Shown here in pieces: positions 33,403 to 42,960 of a DNA stretch of 64,000 bases. The notes below the pieces were generated by a model. It searched no databases. It was given only the letters and a program-made list of their open reading frames with translations, and was not told the DNA's origin. Numbering within the stretch: position 1 is the stretch's first letter; each line of letters starts with the position of its first letter. Source of the DNA: Sphingomonas sp. AR_OL41 (GTDB lineage Bacteria > Pseudomonadota > Alphaproteobacteria > Sphingomonadales > Sphingomonadaceae). Location: NCBI RefSeq assembly GCF_029911635.1, contig NZ_JARYTI010000017.1, positions 1 through 64,000 of the forward strand, given 5' to 3'. Position numbers and translations under genes: made by a program.

Positions 33403-35286
33403 TCAGAAGGCGTTCCAATCGTCGGCGCCGCCGGCGCTGGCCATGGACGGTGAGGCCTTGACGAGCGAGCGATAGGGCGCGGCGGCCTTTTTCGTTGCGC
33501 CGGCCCGAAGGGGCGCGGGCGATGCGGCGGGCTGCGCGCGGCGGGCGGGTGGACCATCTTCGACCCTGAACGCCGCAGCGTGTTCGGAGAGCGAGCCGAC
33601 CTCGGCCGTGAGATTGCGCGCGGCGGCGGAGGTTTGCTCGACCATCGCGGCGTTCTGCTGGGTCGACTGGTCCATCGCGCCGATCGCGGCGGTGATCTGC
33701 GAAATGGCCGAGGACTGCGCAGTCGCATCATCGGCCATCGTGCCGAGCAGGGTGTGGACCTCGCCGACATCGCCCGAGATATTGGCCAGCGCGCCGTCGA
33801 CCTTCTGCACCGCCTGTACTGCGGTGACGATATCGGTCTGCGTCAGCGTCAGCTGGTCGCGGGCGCGCTTGGCTTCTTCCTCGGCGCGCATCGCCAGTGC
33901 CGAGACGAGATCCGCCACCACGGCGAAGCCGCGCCCGGCGTCTCCCGCGCGCCCGGCTTCGACCGCCGCGTTCATCGCCAGAACGCGGGTCTGGAAGGCG
34001 ATCTTGTCGAGCCCCTCGATGACGCTGTCGATGCCCTTGGCGCTGTCCGACACGCGCTCCATCGCCTGCACCGCCTGTTCGGCGGTGGCGCGGCCGCCGC
34101 CGACCGTGGCGATCGCCTGGTCGGCGCGTGCCACCGTCTCGCTCGACGACAGCGCGGTGGCCTTGAGCCGCGTGTCGATCTGCACCAGCGCAGCGCTGGT
34201 CTCCTCGAGGCTCGCGGCGTTGCCCTCGGTGCGGCGCGCGAGATCTTCCGACGCCTGCGCAATCTCCTGCGACCCGGTGCGGATGCCGTGCGCGCTCTGG
34301 GTGACGCCACCGATCAGCGCGCGCAAATTGCCCAAAGCGGCGTTGAAATTATCCTTGAGATCCTGAAAATTGCGCGGAAAGTCGCTTTCTATGGCCGCGG
34401 TCAGATCGCCGTCGGACAGGCTGGCGAGGCTGGCCGAGACGATTTCGACGACGCGCTGCTGCCGGGCCTCGTCCGCGACCTTTTCGGCGACGGCGGCATC
34501 CTGCGCAACTGCGGCATCGCGAAACACCAGAACGGTCTTCGCCATTGCGCCGACCTCGTCACCGCGCTCGACGCCGGGAACCTCGGCGCGGTGCTCGCCT
34601 GCGGCAAGGCGGCTCATGGTTTCGCGCAAGCTGTTGAGCGGACCTGTGATGCCGAAGCGCGCGACGAGGAAGCTGACGACCATGCCGCCGACCGCGCCGA
34701 CGATGGCGAGGATCATCAACGTCCAGGAGGTTGCCGATGTCGCACTATCGAGCGTTTGGGAACCGGTGGTGCCGTTCAGTATCTGCTCCTCGTTGAAAGC
34801 CGTGACCGCCTTGGCAAGCGGCGCGCTCACGCCGTCGGACTGTTCGAGCAGCTTGACGGCCTCGGCGTTGCGATTCGCCAGGCCCAGCGCGACGGCTTCG
34901 CCGGTCAGGGCGTGCAGCGCCTCCACCCCGGCGCGAAATTCGAGGATTTTGGCGGCGAATTCGGGCTGGGCCTTTTCGATATCGGCGAGCCGGGTGCGCG
35001 CACTGTCATAGGCTTCCTTTTCGGCCAGAGCGGCCGCCTTGGCCTGACGGCTCGCGCCGTCATAGGCCATCGTTTGGTAGCCCGAGCGCGTCATCACGGC
35101 GATCCGCATATTGACCTGCGTCATCTTGATCGACGAGGAGAGATTACCGACGAGCGCCGTGTAGGTGCCATTGGTCCGGCGCAGCGCATTGGAACCGATC
35201 CAGCCGATCGCCACGGTCAACACGCCGAGCATCGCCAGAAGGCTGATGATCTTGGTCGTGATCCGGCTGTTGTCGAGAATCTTCAT
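33403..35286 (-). CDS. Methyl-accepting chemotaxis protein
   Basis: This chemoreceptor of about 627 residues has an N-terminal membrane helix ([20 protein letters not shown]), a periplasmic four-helix ligand domain, a second helix ([20 protein letters not shown]), a HAMP segment and a cytoplasmic signalling hairpin. The conserved tip reads [20 protein letters not shown], with the usual GRGFAVVA following. The C-terminus ends in DDWNAF, like the tethering pentapeptide that binds CheR or CheB. It would report to the CheA kinase, but no che genes are in the window. The second of two adjacent ATGs fits the GGAG site better. Confidence 0.92.
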   Translation of the reverse strand: MKILDNSRITTKIISLLAMLGVLTVAIGWIGSNALRRTNGTYTALVGNLSSSIKMTQVNMRIAVMTRSGYQTMAYDGASRQAKAAALAEKEAYDSARTRLADIEKAQPEFAAKILEFRAGVEALHALTGEAVALGLANRNAEAVKLLEQSDGVSAPLAKAVTAFNEEQILNGTTGSQTLDSATSATSWTLMILAIVGAVGGMVVSFLVARFGITGPLNSLRETMSRLAAGEHRAEVPGVERGDEVGAMAKTVLVFRDAAVAQDAAVAEKVADEARQQRVVEIVSASLASLSDGDLTAAIESDFPRNFQDLKDNFNAALGNLRALIGGVTQSAHGIRTGSQEIAQASEDLARRTEGNAASLEETSAALVQIDTRLKATALSSSETVARADQAIATVGGGRATAEQAVQAMERVSDSAKGIDSVIEGLDKIAFQTRVLAMNAAVEAGRAGDAGRGFAVVADLVSALAMRAEEEAKRARDQLTLTQTDIVTAVQAVQKVDGALANISGDVGEVHTLLGTMADDATAQSSAISQITAAIGAMDQSTQQNAAMVEQTSAAARNLTAEVGSLSEHAAAFRVEDGPPARRAQPAASPAPLRAGATKKAAAPYRSLVKASPSMASAGGADDWNAF

Positions 35287-35673
35287 CATTGGCTCCGGGG
35301 CGTGCCGAAGCGGCCAAATGACGCGATCGGCTCTGAGTTTACGGGGACGGCTTCAGGATAATGCGGGCTCAAGCGGCGTTACGGCCCCATGAGGAGAGAC
35401 AATTGCTGCGCTGGCATGTTCGATCAGTCATCGGCGGACTCCCGGCTTGGCCAAAATGTCGTATCCTGATGCTCGATCGAGGCGACGTTTCGCTCATTCT
35501 AGGACAGCCGCGCAGCGATAACCGGAATCGCGACAATTTTGCGCGCGGGCAGCACAGGCCAGGTGGCCGCACGCCCCGGCCGGTGCCCAATTCTTGCGGC
35601 CGCACCGCCGCATCCCGCCAAATGCCGCTAAAATGAGAGGGCCTCGATTTTGCGGCGCGGGAGGGACAGCAGA
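35287..35673. other. Divergent intergenic region without a supported gene
   Basis: It lies between the chemoreceptor and the dioxygenase genes. An ORF at 35361-35636 has no ribosome site and unnatural composition. A TAAAAT box near 35630 could be the -10 element for the dioxygenase gene, but no matching -35 was found. Nothing else is evident. Confidence 0.4.
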
Positions 35674-36675
35674 ATGGGGCAATTCGGGCAGGCGCGGCTG
35701 CGGGGTCTTTCGGATACGCCGGAGGCGGGGATCAAGGCGTGGCACGCGCAGGTGACCGAGGGGACCCGCCGCGACGGGCCATTGGCGCGGTTGCGTTATC
35801 TCGCGCGCGCCAACTATGCCTATAACTATATCTTCTGGTTGCGCACGCGATCGAACGACCCGGCCTGGGTCGGCAAGGGCGCGCGGATCGAGCAGCGGCT
35901 GAAAATGCCCTTTGCGCGCCGCGGGCAAACCGAACGCGCGGCCGCGTTCGACGCGAACGATTTTCATTTCGAGTCGCAGGCAATCCCCGCTGCCGCGCTG
36001 CGCGCCTTTGCCGAGGAGCTCGACAACCAGCCAAGCTATCACGACCCCTATGCCAGCGACTTTCGCCATGAAGGAAGCCCGCGCCACGGTGCGCACCCGT
36101 TCCTCTATATGGACCCGCAGCGCATCGTCGACAGCGCGGCGTTCTGGGACATCTGCACCGCGCCGGCGCTGGCCGAATTCTGTCGTGAGGTGCTGGGACC
36201 ATCGGCGGCGATCAGCTGGGCGTGGGCGTGGATCAGCCAGCCCGGTGCCGCGCCCTATCAGAACCAGAACTGGCACCGCGACTGTGCCGAACCGTTCAAT
36301 TTCATCCGCGTGTTCATCCCGCTCGGCGCGATCGAGAGCCGCGACGACGGCCCGACCGAGGTGATACCCGGCACCTCCGGCCTGCGCGACTTCTACGAAG
36401 TGCGGCGGTTCGGCGACGATGAGCTGGCCGGACTCAAGCTCGAAAAGGGCGCCGGCGTGGTGCTGTCGGAGCCGGGCGACGTCTATTTCGTCAACACCTT
36501 CGCACTGCATCGCGGGACGCCGCCGCAGCGCCCGCGTGCGATGCTCACGCTGCTCGTGTCGCTGTCGCCGTCGCATCGCACGCCGTCGATCCGGCGCGTG
36601 AAGCGCGCATCGCTTTCGGCGCCGGTGCGCAGCGCGATCGCCGCCAACAAGCGCTTCTTCCGTTACCTCGTCTGA
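35674..36675 (+). CDS. PhyH-like Fe(II)/2-oxoglutarate dioxygenase
   Basis: This 333-residue protein shows the facial triad of phytanoyl-CoA dioxygenase-like enzymes: His and Asp in QNWHRDCAEPFNFIRVFIPL, the distal His in VNTFALHRGTPPQRPRAMLT, and the 2-oxoglutarate-binding Arg in the same block. The substrate is unknown. Family members hydroxylate acyl chains, amino acids or secondary metabolites. ATG at 35674 follows GGAGGGA. The FkbH-like gene begins 14 nt after its stop, so they form a two-gene unit. Confidence 0.8.
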   Translation: MGQFGQARLRGLSDTPEAGIKAWHAQVTEGTRRDGPLARLRYLARANYAYNYIFWLRTRSNDPAWVGKGARIEQRLKMPFARRGQTERAAAFDANDFHFESQAIPAAALRAFAEELDNQPSYHDPYASDFRHEGSPRHGAHPFLYMDPQRIVDSAAFWDICTAPALAEFCREVLGPSAAISWAWAWISQPGAAPYQNQNWHRDCAEPFNFIRVFIPLGAIESRDDGPTEVIPGTSGLRDFYEVRRFGDDELAGLKLEKGAGVVLSEPGDVYFVNTFALHRGTPPQRPRAMLTLLVSLSPSHRTPSIRRVKRASLSAPVRSAIAANKRFFRYLV

Positions 36676-36689
36676 CCGGAGACACCGAC

Positions 36690-38225
36690 ATGTCGATCAA
36701 GCTGGTCATCTGGGATCTCGACGACACCTTGTGGGCCGGCACGCTCGCCGATGATGCGCGGGTGACGCTGTTCGCGCGCCGTGCGGACATGATCCGCACG
36801 CTCAACGCGCGCGGCGTGCTGTCGTCGATCTGCTCGAAGAACGATTTTCAGACGGCGCAGGCGCGGCTCGTCGCGCTCGGCCTGTGGGACGAGTTCGTCT
36901 TCCCGCATATCGCCTTCACCCCCAAGGGGCCGGCGGTCGCCGCGATCATCGACGACATGCAGCTGCGCGCGCAGAATGTGCTGTTCGTCGACGATAATCC
37001 GGCCAATCTGCGCGAGGTGGCGCACGCCGTGCCGCAGATCCAGCTGCTCGACGCGAGCGCGGCGGATTGCGACGACGATCTACAGGCGCTGGTCGACGCG
37101 CATGCCGGGGCCGAGCGCAACCGCATCGCCGAATATCGCATGCTCGAGCGGAAGAAAGGCGACCGCACCACCGCCGGGGTTTCCAACGAGGATTTCCTGC
37201 GCGGCTGCGGGATCAAGGCGTGCGCGCCCTATCTGATGGACAATCTCGATTTCGCCGGGCGGATCGCGGAGCTGATCAACCGATCGAACCAGCTCAACTA
37301 CACCGCCTCGCGCGTGACCGAGGAAGCGCTGGAACGCGACATCATCGACGTCGTCGCGTTCGACAGCTGGTCGATCTTCGCGTGGGACAGTTACGGCCAT
37401 TACGGGCTGGTCGGCTTCGTCATGGTCGACCGCAAGACACCCGCGCTGGTCCACTTCGCCTTTTCGTGCCGCGTGATGCATATGGGGATGGAGGCCTATG
37501 CGCTCGACCGGGTGCGCGAGAAATTCCCGGCGATCGATACAAGCGCGCTCGACGGGCGCTTCAGCCGGTCGGCGCCCGACTGGATCGCGGACCAGTCGTT
37601 CCACGATCCGGCGGTCCGCACTTCGCTGATTGCGGGCCATGTGCCCGACGTCGCGCAGGCCGCGGCGCTGCGCATCATGTTCGACTGCCAGTCAGGCGGC
37701 ATCGCGCATTTCAGTGCGCACCGCGCAGTGGTGGAATTCGACAACAACCCGCGGCTGTTCGCGCTCAAATCCCTGCGTGACGGCAGCGTCGCCGCGCAGC
37801 AGTTTCCGCCTTACGTCGTCTATGGCGCGGGGATCGACTATTCCGATCCGCGCTGGGGCGACGATGCGCAGTTTCTCGAGGTCGGGCTATATGGCTGGTG
37901 CGTCACCGCGATGTGCCGGACGCTGGGCGAGCGCGGTGTCACCGCGCTGATCGTGCTGCCGCCCGACAATGCCGCGCCCGAACAATATCGCGCGCATATG
38001 AACCACACGCGCGAGCGCACGCAGCGCTTCAACGCGATCTGGCGCGACGCTGCCGGGGCGTGGCCGCATGTGTCGCTGCTCGACCTGTCGGACCTTGCCC
38101 ATGCCGGCGAGATGATCGACGTGAGCCATTATACCGCCGGGCTGCTGCAGAAGATCGCGTGGCGGGTCGATGGGTGGTATGAGGGCGAGACTTGTGCGCA
38201 TGAACCGATGCGGCGCGTGGGGTGA
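36690..38225 (+). CDS. FkbH-like HAD-family protein with C-terminal SGNH-like region
   Basis: This 511-residue protein has an N-terminal HAD-IIIC phosphatase domain with the motif DLDDTLW (motif I) and VLFVDDNPANLREV, as in FkbH, which loads glyceryl groups onto acyl carrier proteins. GRIAELINRSNQLNYTASRV is the conserved FkbH acyltransferase-like block. The last third (FLEVGLYGWCVTAMCRTLGE to DLSDLAHAGEMIDVSHYTAG) has an SGNH-hydrolase-like ending with a DxxH. No polyketide synthase or carrier protein is nearby, so the role is open. A sugar- or lipid-decorating pathway with the adjacent dioxygenase is one possibility. Confidence 0.8.
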   Translation: MSIKLVIWDLDDTLWAGTLADDARVTLFARRADMIRTLNARGVLSSICSKNDFQTAQARLVALGLWDEFVFPHIAFTPKGPAVAAIIDDMQLRAQNVLFVDDNPANLREVAHAVPQIQLLDASAADCDDDLQALVDAHAGAERNRIAEYRMLERKKGDRTTAGVSNEDFLRGCGIKACAPYLMDNLDFAGRIAELINRSNQLNYTASRVTEEALERDIIDVVAFDSWSIFAWDSYGHYGLVGFVMVDRKTPALVHFAFSCRVMHMGMEAYALDRVREKFPAIDTSALDGRFSRSAPDWIADQSFHDPAVRTSLIAGHVPDVAQAAALRIMFDCQSGGIAHFSAHRAVVEFDNNPRLFALKSLRDGSVAAQQFPPYVVYGAGIDYSDPRWGDDAQFLEVGLYGWCVTAMCRTLGERGVTALIVLPPDNAAPEQYRAHMNHTRERTQRFNAIWRDAAGAWPHVSLLDLSDLAHAGEMIDVSHYTAGLLQKIAWRVDGWYEGETCAHEPMRRVG

Positions 38226-38262
38226 TGAACCAGCGATCCCCCTCCCCCCTTCGCTACCGCTC

Positions 38263-38826
38263 CTACCGCACGGGCGCGATCGTCAGATCCGTGAACAGGA
38301 ATTCGCCGGTCGAGCAGACGAGCCGCACGACCGGGTCGCCGATCTTGATGGGAAAGCTGCGCGATTCATTGCCGAGCGTCACGAGAACCTTGCTGCCGTC
38401 GTACGACAAGGTGAAAGCCTGCACGGTACCCGGCGCTGTCATCATCGACAAAGGCAGGAGTTCGTCTTCCTTGCCGGCGACATTGTAGCTGAGCATCTGG
38501 ATCGCGGAGGGGCCGTGGGGCGTCTTTTTCGGGTCCGTCGCCAGTGCGGCGAGCGAAAAGCCGGCATAGGCATCCGGCGCCTGCCCGGGTGCGGTGGACG
38601 CTCCGATTTGAATACGCGCGATGGGGATATAGGTCTTGCTTCCGGCAAACGCGTTCAGCTGAACGTTCCCGGAGACGGTGAACGGGACGCTCCCGGCCGG
38701 CAGGCTCAGTTCGGAGAAGTGATTGGCGGCCGTGTCGCAGTCATAGGTTATGCCCTTCGCTTCGGCTGTCGCCGGTAAAGCCAGGAGCGCGAGGCTCGCC
38801 CAATATGCGCGTGAAACCGACTTCAT
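38263..38826 (-). CDS. Exported hypothetical protein
   Basis: This 187-residue protein has a signal peptide (MKSVSRAYWASLALLALPAT, then AEAKG) and a beta-rich body (ELSLPAGSVPFTVSGNVQLN, IQIGASTAPGQAPDAYAGFS) with two distant Cys (YDCD, LVCSTGEF) that could form a disulphide. The start has an AAGGGGAA site. It belongs to no known family I recognise. A periplasmic location is inferred. Confidence 0.7.
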   Translation of the reverse strand: MKSVSRAYWASLALLALPATAEAKGITYDCDTAANHFSELSLPAGSVPFTVSGNVQLNAFAGSKTYIPIARIQIGASTAPGQAPDAYAGFSLAALATDPKKTPHGPSAIQMLSYNVAGKEDELLPLSMMTAPGTVQAFTLSYDGSKVLVTLGNESRSFPIKIGDPVVRLVCSTGEFLFTDLTIAPVR

Positions 38827-38930
38827 TGTGCTTCCCCTTTGCCGCCGATCGCGCGGTGCGCCGATATCGGCGAGGCAAAATAAAGTGAGCACGGCGAGAA
38901 GGTTACTGCAAGCCCCGCCGTGCCCCACCC

Positions 38931-39545
38931 TCATCGCAGCCGAAACCGCTCCCCCTCATAGACCCGCACCGCATTGCCGCGCTCGAGCGCGTGATGCTGC
39001 CCCCATAGTTCGCGTCGTCCACCGGCCTCACCCTCGCGGCGGCGCTCATCAAGCAGCAGCGCGAGTTTCAATCGCGCAAGCTTCTTGTTGGCGAATTGCG
39101 AGCGCTGGTCCTGCGCTGTGGTGGTCAGCCCGGTCGGCAGATGCGTCGCGCGCACCGCGCTGTTGGTGGTATTGACGTGCTGGCCGCCCGGGCCGGAGGC
39201 GCGGTAGCTTTGATAGGCGATATCGACCTCACGCAGATCGGGCGTGTCCTCGGCTTCGGCGATGGTGGTGACGGCGACGAACCAGTTGCGGCGCTTGTGG
39301 GTGGGGCGAAAGCGGCTGGTGCCGATCCAGCGGATCGTGCCCGTGCGGGCGCGGGCGAAGGTCTCGGCGCCTTCCCCTTCGACGCGGAGCAGCGCCGAAG
39401 CGATCGGGCCAGCGACGGGCTCGATGGCGACGCACGACAGGCGCTCCGCTGCCGCCTCATCGGCGAAGACGCGGACAAGTTGCGCGACGACCCAGCGACA
39501 TTCCTCGGGCCCCTGCCCCGCCGATAGATGCAGCACGACGCTCAT
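38931..39545 (-). CDS. prfH: Peptide chain release factor H
   Basis: This 204-residue release factor homologue has the peptidyl-tRNA hydrolysis motif YRASGPGGQHVNTTNSAVRA (GGQ) but no codon-recognition superdomain, as usual for PrfH. The basic tail RSQFANKKLARLKLALLLDE fits ribosome binding. It overlaps the RtcB gene by 4 nt. The RtcB2-PrfH pair is known to rescue and repair ribosomes whose 16S rRNA has been cut in the decoding centre: PrfH releases the nascent chain and RtcB reseals the RNA. Confidence 0.9.
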   Translation of the reverse strand: MSVVLHLSAGQGPEECRWVVAQLVRVFADEAAAERLSCVAIEPVAGPIASALLRVEGEGAETFARARTGTIRWIGTSRFRPTHKRRNWFVAVTTIAEAEDTPDLREVDIAYQSYRASGPGGQHVNTTNSAVRATHLPTGLTTTAQDQRSQFANKKLARLKLALLLDERRREGEAGGRRELWGQHHALERGNAVRVYEGERFRLR

Positions 39546-40657
39546 GAGCGGCGCATCTTGTAGGTGATCAGCGGGCGCAGCGTCGCGATGACGCGCACCA
39601 GCCCGGCATCGACAAGATCGGCGACGACGCGGTGGATGTCCTGATAGGCCTCGGGCGCCTCTTCACAGAGCAGCGCGCGATCCTCGCAGATCACGCGGCT
39701 GCCGAGGCGGGTGCGGGCGAGTTCGGCGACGGTAAAGCGGCGCGCGATGCGGTCGCGCGCGTCGCTGCGGCTCCAGCGGCGACCGGCGCCGTGGGCGAGG
39801 CTGTGGAGCGCCTCGTCCGCCCGCGCGGGCAGCGGCTGGACGACATAACTGAGCGCGCCGCGCGACCCGGGGATGACGATCGCGCCCTTGTCGGCGGGCG
39901 CCGCGCCCTTGCGGTGGAGCCAGCCGCCCGCGTGCGACGTGACGCTGTTGTGGCAGATGTCGAGCAGCCGCGTGCCGGCGATGCCGAGGCGATCGAACAG
40001 GCGCCCGGCAATGATCGTACGGTTGAGTTCGGCCCAGCGCACCGCCTGGTCGTGCGCGGCGAGATAGGCGGTTGTCGCCTCACTGCCTTCCGCCAACGCG
40101 CCGCCGCCTCGCGCGAGGTGGCGATCGAGGATCGCCTGGCCGAGGCCGCGCGAGCCGCTGTGGACGAGCAGCAGGAGCTGCGCCGGGTCGATGCCGAGTG
40201 CGGCCGCCCCGTCCGCATCGACCAGTTGCTCGACGCGCAGCGCCTCGGCGAAGTGATTGCCGCCGCCGATGCTGCCGAGCCCTTCGCCGTAGAGATCGGG
40301 TGGCAGGCCGGCTTCGGCGAGCGCCTCAGCATGATCGCCATCCCACGGGGCCTCCAGCCCATGCAGCTTCTTCTCGGCCGCATCGAGGCGGAAGCGGCGC
40401 AGCTTAAGGGCGGTGCGCCACAGCGCCATGCCGCAACCGATATCGCTGCCGACGAGATGCGGATGGACGACGCCGCGCGACCAGAAGGCCGCGCCGACGG
40501 CGATGCCGCGCCCGGCGTGGAGATCGGGCAGGCCGACGATTCGCGCGATACCTGCCAACGACGCGCTGGCGTTGAGTTGTTCGATCGCGACCGGATCGAC
40601 GCGCGTCGGATCGGTCGCGACGAGCGAGACGAACGCGCCTGGAGGGTCTTCACGCAT
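39542..40657 (-). CDS. rtcB: RtcB-type RNA ligase (RtcB2, PrfH-linked)
   Basis: This 371-residue 3'-phosphate RNA ligase contains LVGSDIGCGMALW with the metal-binding Asp/Cys, SIGGGNHFAEA, LLVHSGSRGLGQAI, ICHNSVTSH and LAHGAGRRWSRSDA with the His expected to carry GMP. It is shorter than classical RtcB (about 400-480 residues), consistent with the PrfH-associated subgroup. ATG at 40657 follows GGGGAGGG. The target is most likely cleaved 16S rRNA, inferred from the pairing with prfH. Confidence 0.92.
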   Translation of the reverse strand: MREDPPGAFVSLVATDPTRVDPVAIEQLNASASLAGIARIVGLPDLHAGRGIAVGAAFWSRGVVHPHLVGSDIGCGMALWRTALKLRRFRLDAAEKKLHGLEAPWDGDHAEALAEAGLPPDLYGEGLGSIGGGNHFAEALRVEQLVDADGAAALGIDPAQLLLLVHSGSRGLGQAILDRHLARGGGALAEGSEATTAYLAAHDQAVRWAELNRTIIAGRLFDRLGIAGTRLLDICHNSVTSHAGGWLHRKGAAPADKGAIVIPGSRGALSYVVQPLPARADEALHSLAHGAGRRWSRSDARDRIARRFTVAELARTRLGSRVICEDRALLCEEAPEAYQDIHRVVADLVDAGLVRVIATLRPLITYKMRRS

Positions 40658-41015
40658 GACGGCCCTCCCCGGAAACGAGGATCGGCGGACGCGTGGCCGC
40701 ACGCGGGATGCGCGACGGCGGATGTGGCGAGACGTAGGTAGAAAGTGCGACGCGACGGTCGCGGTCGGTCAGGCGGCGTGTGCCGCCCTGGCAGAAAGTG
40801 CCCATGCACATTGTCCCTGGATACGGAAATAGGAGGTCGAGCTGGCGACGGTCGCTGACATGGGACGCTTCCTTTCCGTTGGAGGGACGATGACATTCGC
40901 CGTGCCCAGGACGGGCATGACGCGGCGGCCAGTAGGGCAAGTTGCCACGTTCCGCAACCGCAGCCTCGTGCGGACAGATTTGATCAGCGCGATAAGCTCG
41001 CCCGATCCACCGCCG
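40658..41015. other. Intergenic region upstream of rtcB-prfH
   Basis: This 358-bp region has no confident gene. On the minus strand a 30-codon ORF (40861-40769, MSATVASSTSYFRIQGQCAW...) has a GGAAAGGA site and lies 110 nt before rtcB. It could be a leader peptide, or the region could encode an untranslated RNA. No tRNA-like or Y-RNA-like fold was recognised by eye. Confidence 0.35.
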
Positions 41016-42830
41016 TCACGCCGGCCGGGCGCTGTTCTGTTCGAGTTGCGCCAGCCGTTGCTGCACCTCGTCGAGCACCGAGAGCACCGCCGCCTCGCGG
41101 CGATGGCCGGGCGTGGCGACGCGCAGCGCGGTGGCGAGTGCCCCCGACGTCTGGTTCAGCGCGGCGAGCTGCGACCGGGCGAAGCGCGTGCCGTCGTCGC
41201 GCGACGCGAGCACCATCCACCCCGCCAGCCCGTCCTCATCCTCAAGCGCGAGGACATGTCCGCCGCGCGACCCGGCGCTTTCCGGCGCGAGCGCGGCGGC
41301 GTCATCGTCCGGTGCGACGCCGCGGCTGGCGAGCAGCGCGTGGCCGGTCGCGGTGCGCTTGAACACGGCACCTGCCGCCGGATGAAGCGCGCGCATCGCC
41401 ACATCAAGCGCGCGCATCGCGACCTCCCCTTCGCCGCACCGCTCGCGCCAGATACGCAGCCGATCGGGCAGACGTTCGAGCGCGATGCTCGACGGATCGA
41501 AGCGCTTTTTGGACCATTGCAGCACCAGTTGCTGGGTCGGCACGAACACCCCGACCGCGATGATCGCGCCCAGCCCCAGCCCGAGCAAGGCGTGATCCGG
41601 CCCGAGCAGCGTCGCCACCAGTTGCTTGGCGATGTCGGACAGCAGCGCCCAGACCAGCCCGACGCCCCCGGTGAGCAGGGTATAAGCGACAGAGCGCGAA
41701 ATGATCTGGTCGACATCCCACAGCCGGTAGCGGATCAGCGAGATCAGCAGGCCGAGCGGCATCATCGCGAAACCGAGGTTGAACAGGCAGATCGTACCAA
41801 GCATCCATGCACCGCGTGGGCCGGCCGGCCAGTCGTCATAGGGCTGCAGCGACATCACCACGGCGATGCCGACGAGCAGAAATCCGGCCGAAAAACCCAG
41901 CGCCGCCCATTTGATCTGCTGGCGCTTGTGGCCGGGCTCTAGCCGGCGATAGCGGACGACCTGCGCCGCGAGCAGGGCGAGCGGCACGCCAACCCCGATC
42001 AGAATCGAAAACACCTCCATCAGCGGATCGAAGGCGAGGAGCAGGCCGAGCAAGGGCGCGACGACCAGCGACCAGCGCAGCCAGCGTGGCGTGAAGCGGC
42101 CATCGGGGAAGGCCGCGAGCGCGATGACGAGAATGGTCCACCACAGGCCGGTCATCGCATCGATCACCCAGCCGGCGCCGATCGACATCCACATCAACAA
42201 GGGCGGATCGACGCTTGCCGCGATGCCGAGGAAACCCAGCCCGAGCAGCAGCGCCACCGGATCGCGCGGGCGGCGGTGCAGCAACACGAGGCTCGACCCG
42301 ATCAGCGCGAGCGAACAGAGCAGGGTGAAGAACAGCCGAACGCCCAAGCGGACATTGACGGGAATCGGCACGGGCGCTGCGGCGAGCGGTGCGCGGGAAG
42401 ACCGGCTGGCGCGGATGCTGACCTCGCGGCCGTCGGGCTTGCGAAAGACGATGGGCACGGTGTCGCCGGGTACCGCCATGATCGCGCGCGCCATCGAAAA
42501 TGCGCTGGCGTCGGCCGCAAAACGCCGTTTGCCGACCGCCGCGATCCGGTCGCCGGCGCTGACGCCGGCCGCGACGATATCGGCGCGCAGCGGGCGCACG
42601 ACCGTCAGCGAGGCGTCGTCGAACTCGATGGCGATCCCGACCTTGTGAAGCGCCGGATCGATGCGGTAGGCGTCGAAGAGCACATAGGTGAGCCCGGCCA
42701 GCTGGACGACGGCCACGATCACCAGGAGGGCAAGCCAGACAAATCGGACCAAGCGCGGGACGCCGAGCGGCGCGCCGGGGAGCACTTCGCCAAGCCATCG
42801 GCCGCGCGGCGTTTCCTCTGCGAGCTCCAT
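41016..42830 (-). CDS. PDZ-containing polytopic membrane sensor-like protein
   Basis: This 604-residue protein has a first membrane helix (VWLALLVIVAVVQLAGLTYV), a PDZ-like periplasmic segment (LRADIVAAGVSAGDRIAAVG, later DTVPIVFRKPDGREVSIR), about eight further helices, and a cytoplasmic end resembling a GAF domain (AAGAVFKRTATGHALLASRG). The layout recalls sensor histidine kinases that have lost the kinase part, and no H-box or ATPase motif is present. No partner is adjacent. It may pass a membrane signal to a separate protein. Start backed by GGGGGAGA. Confidence 0.75.
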   Translation of the reverse strand: MELAEETPRGRWLGEVLPGAPLGVPRLVRFVWLALLVIVAVVQLAGLTYVLFDAYRIDPALHKVGIAIEFDDASLTVVRPLRADIVAAGVSAGDRIAAVGKRRFAADASAFSMARAIMAVPGDTVPIVFRKPDGREVSIRASRSSRAPLAAAPVPIPVNVRLGVRLFFTLLCSLALIGSSLVLLHRRPRDPVALLLGLGFLGIAASVDPPLLMWMSIGAGWVIDAMTGLWWTILVIALAAFPDGRFTPRWLRWSLVVAPLLGLLLAFDPLMEVFSILIGVGVPLALLAAQVVRYRRLEPGHKRQQIKWAALGFSAGFLLVGIAVVMSLQPYDDWPAGPRGAWMLGTICLFNLGFAMMPLGLLISLIRYRLWDVDQIISRSVAYTLLTGGVGLVWALLSDIAKQLVATLLGPDHALLGLGLGAIIAVGVFVPTQQLVLQWSKKRFDPSSIALERLPDRLRIWRERCGEGEVAMRALDVAMRALHPAAGAVFKRTATGHALLASRGVAPDDDAAALAPESAGSRGGHVLALEDEDGLAGWMVLASRDDGTRFARSQLAALNQTSGALATALRVATPGHRREAAVLSVLDEVQQRLAQLEQNSARPA

Positions 42831-42960
42831 TGCGGACCGTCTCCCCCGGTTCGTCACGTTTGCACGGAATATCATAGAAAGCGTTGCATTTGAACGGCGA
42901 ACGCGGGCCCGTGCTTCGCCGGAAGCGGCCTCGCCCGCCCTTAACTCAGCGATTCAGCCA

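Noticed and set aside
33139-33453. ORFs across the CGGAGGCG repeats
   Set aside because: Their translation is repeat-driven Arg/Gly/Ala, with no ribosome site. They overlap the chemoreceptor end.
35361-35636. ORF in the gap before the dioxygenase gene
   Set aside because: It has no ribosome site and unnatural composition (Arg/Pro/Gly-rich), with no recognisable pattern.
40769-40861. Thirty-codon ORF upstream of rtcB
   Set aside because: It has a ribosome-like site but no sign of conservation that I can judge. It is described under the intergenic region instead of being called a gene.
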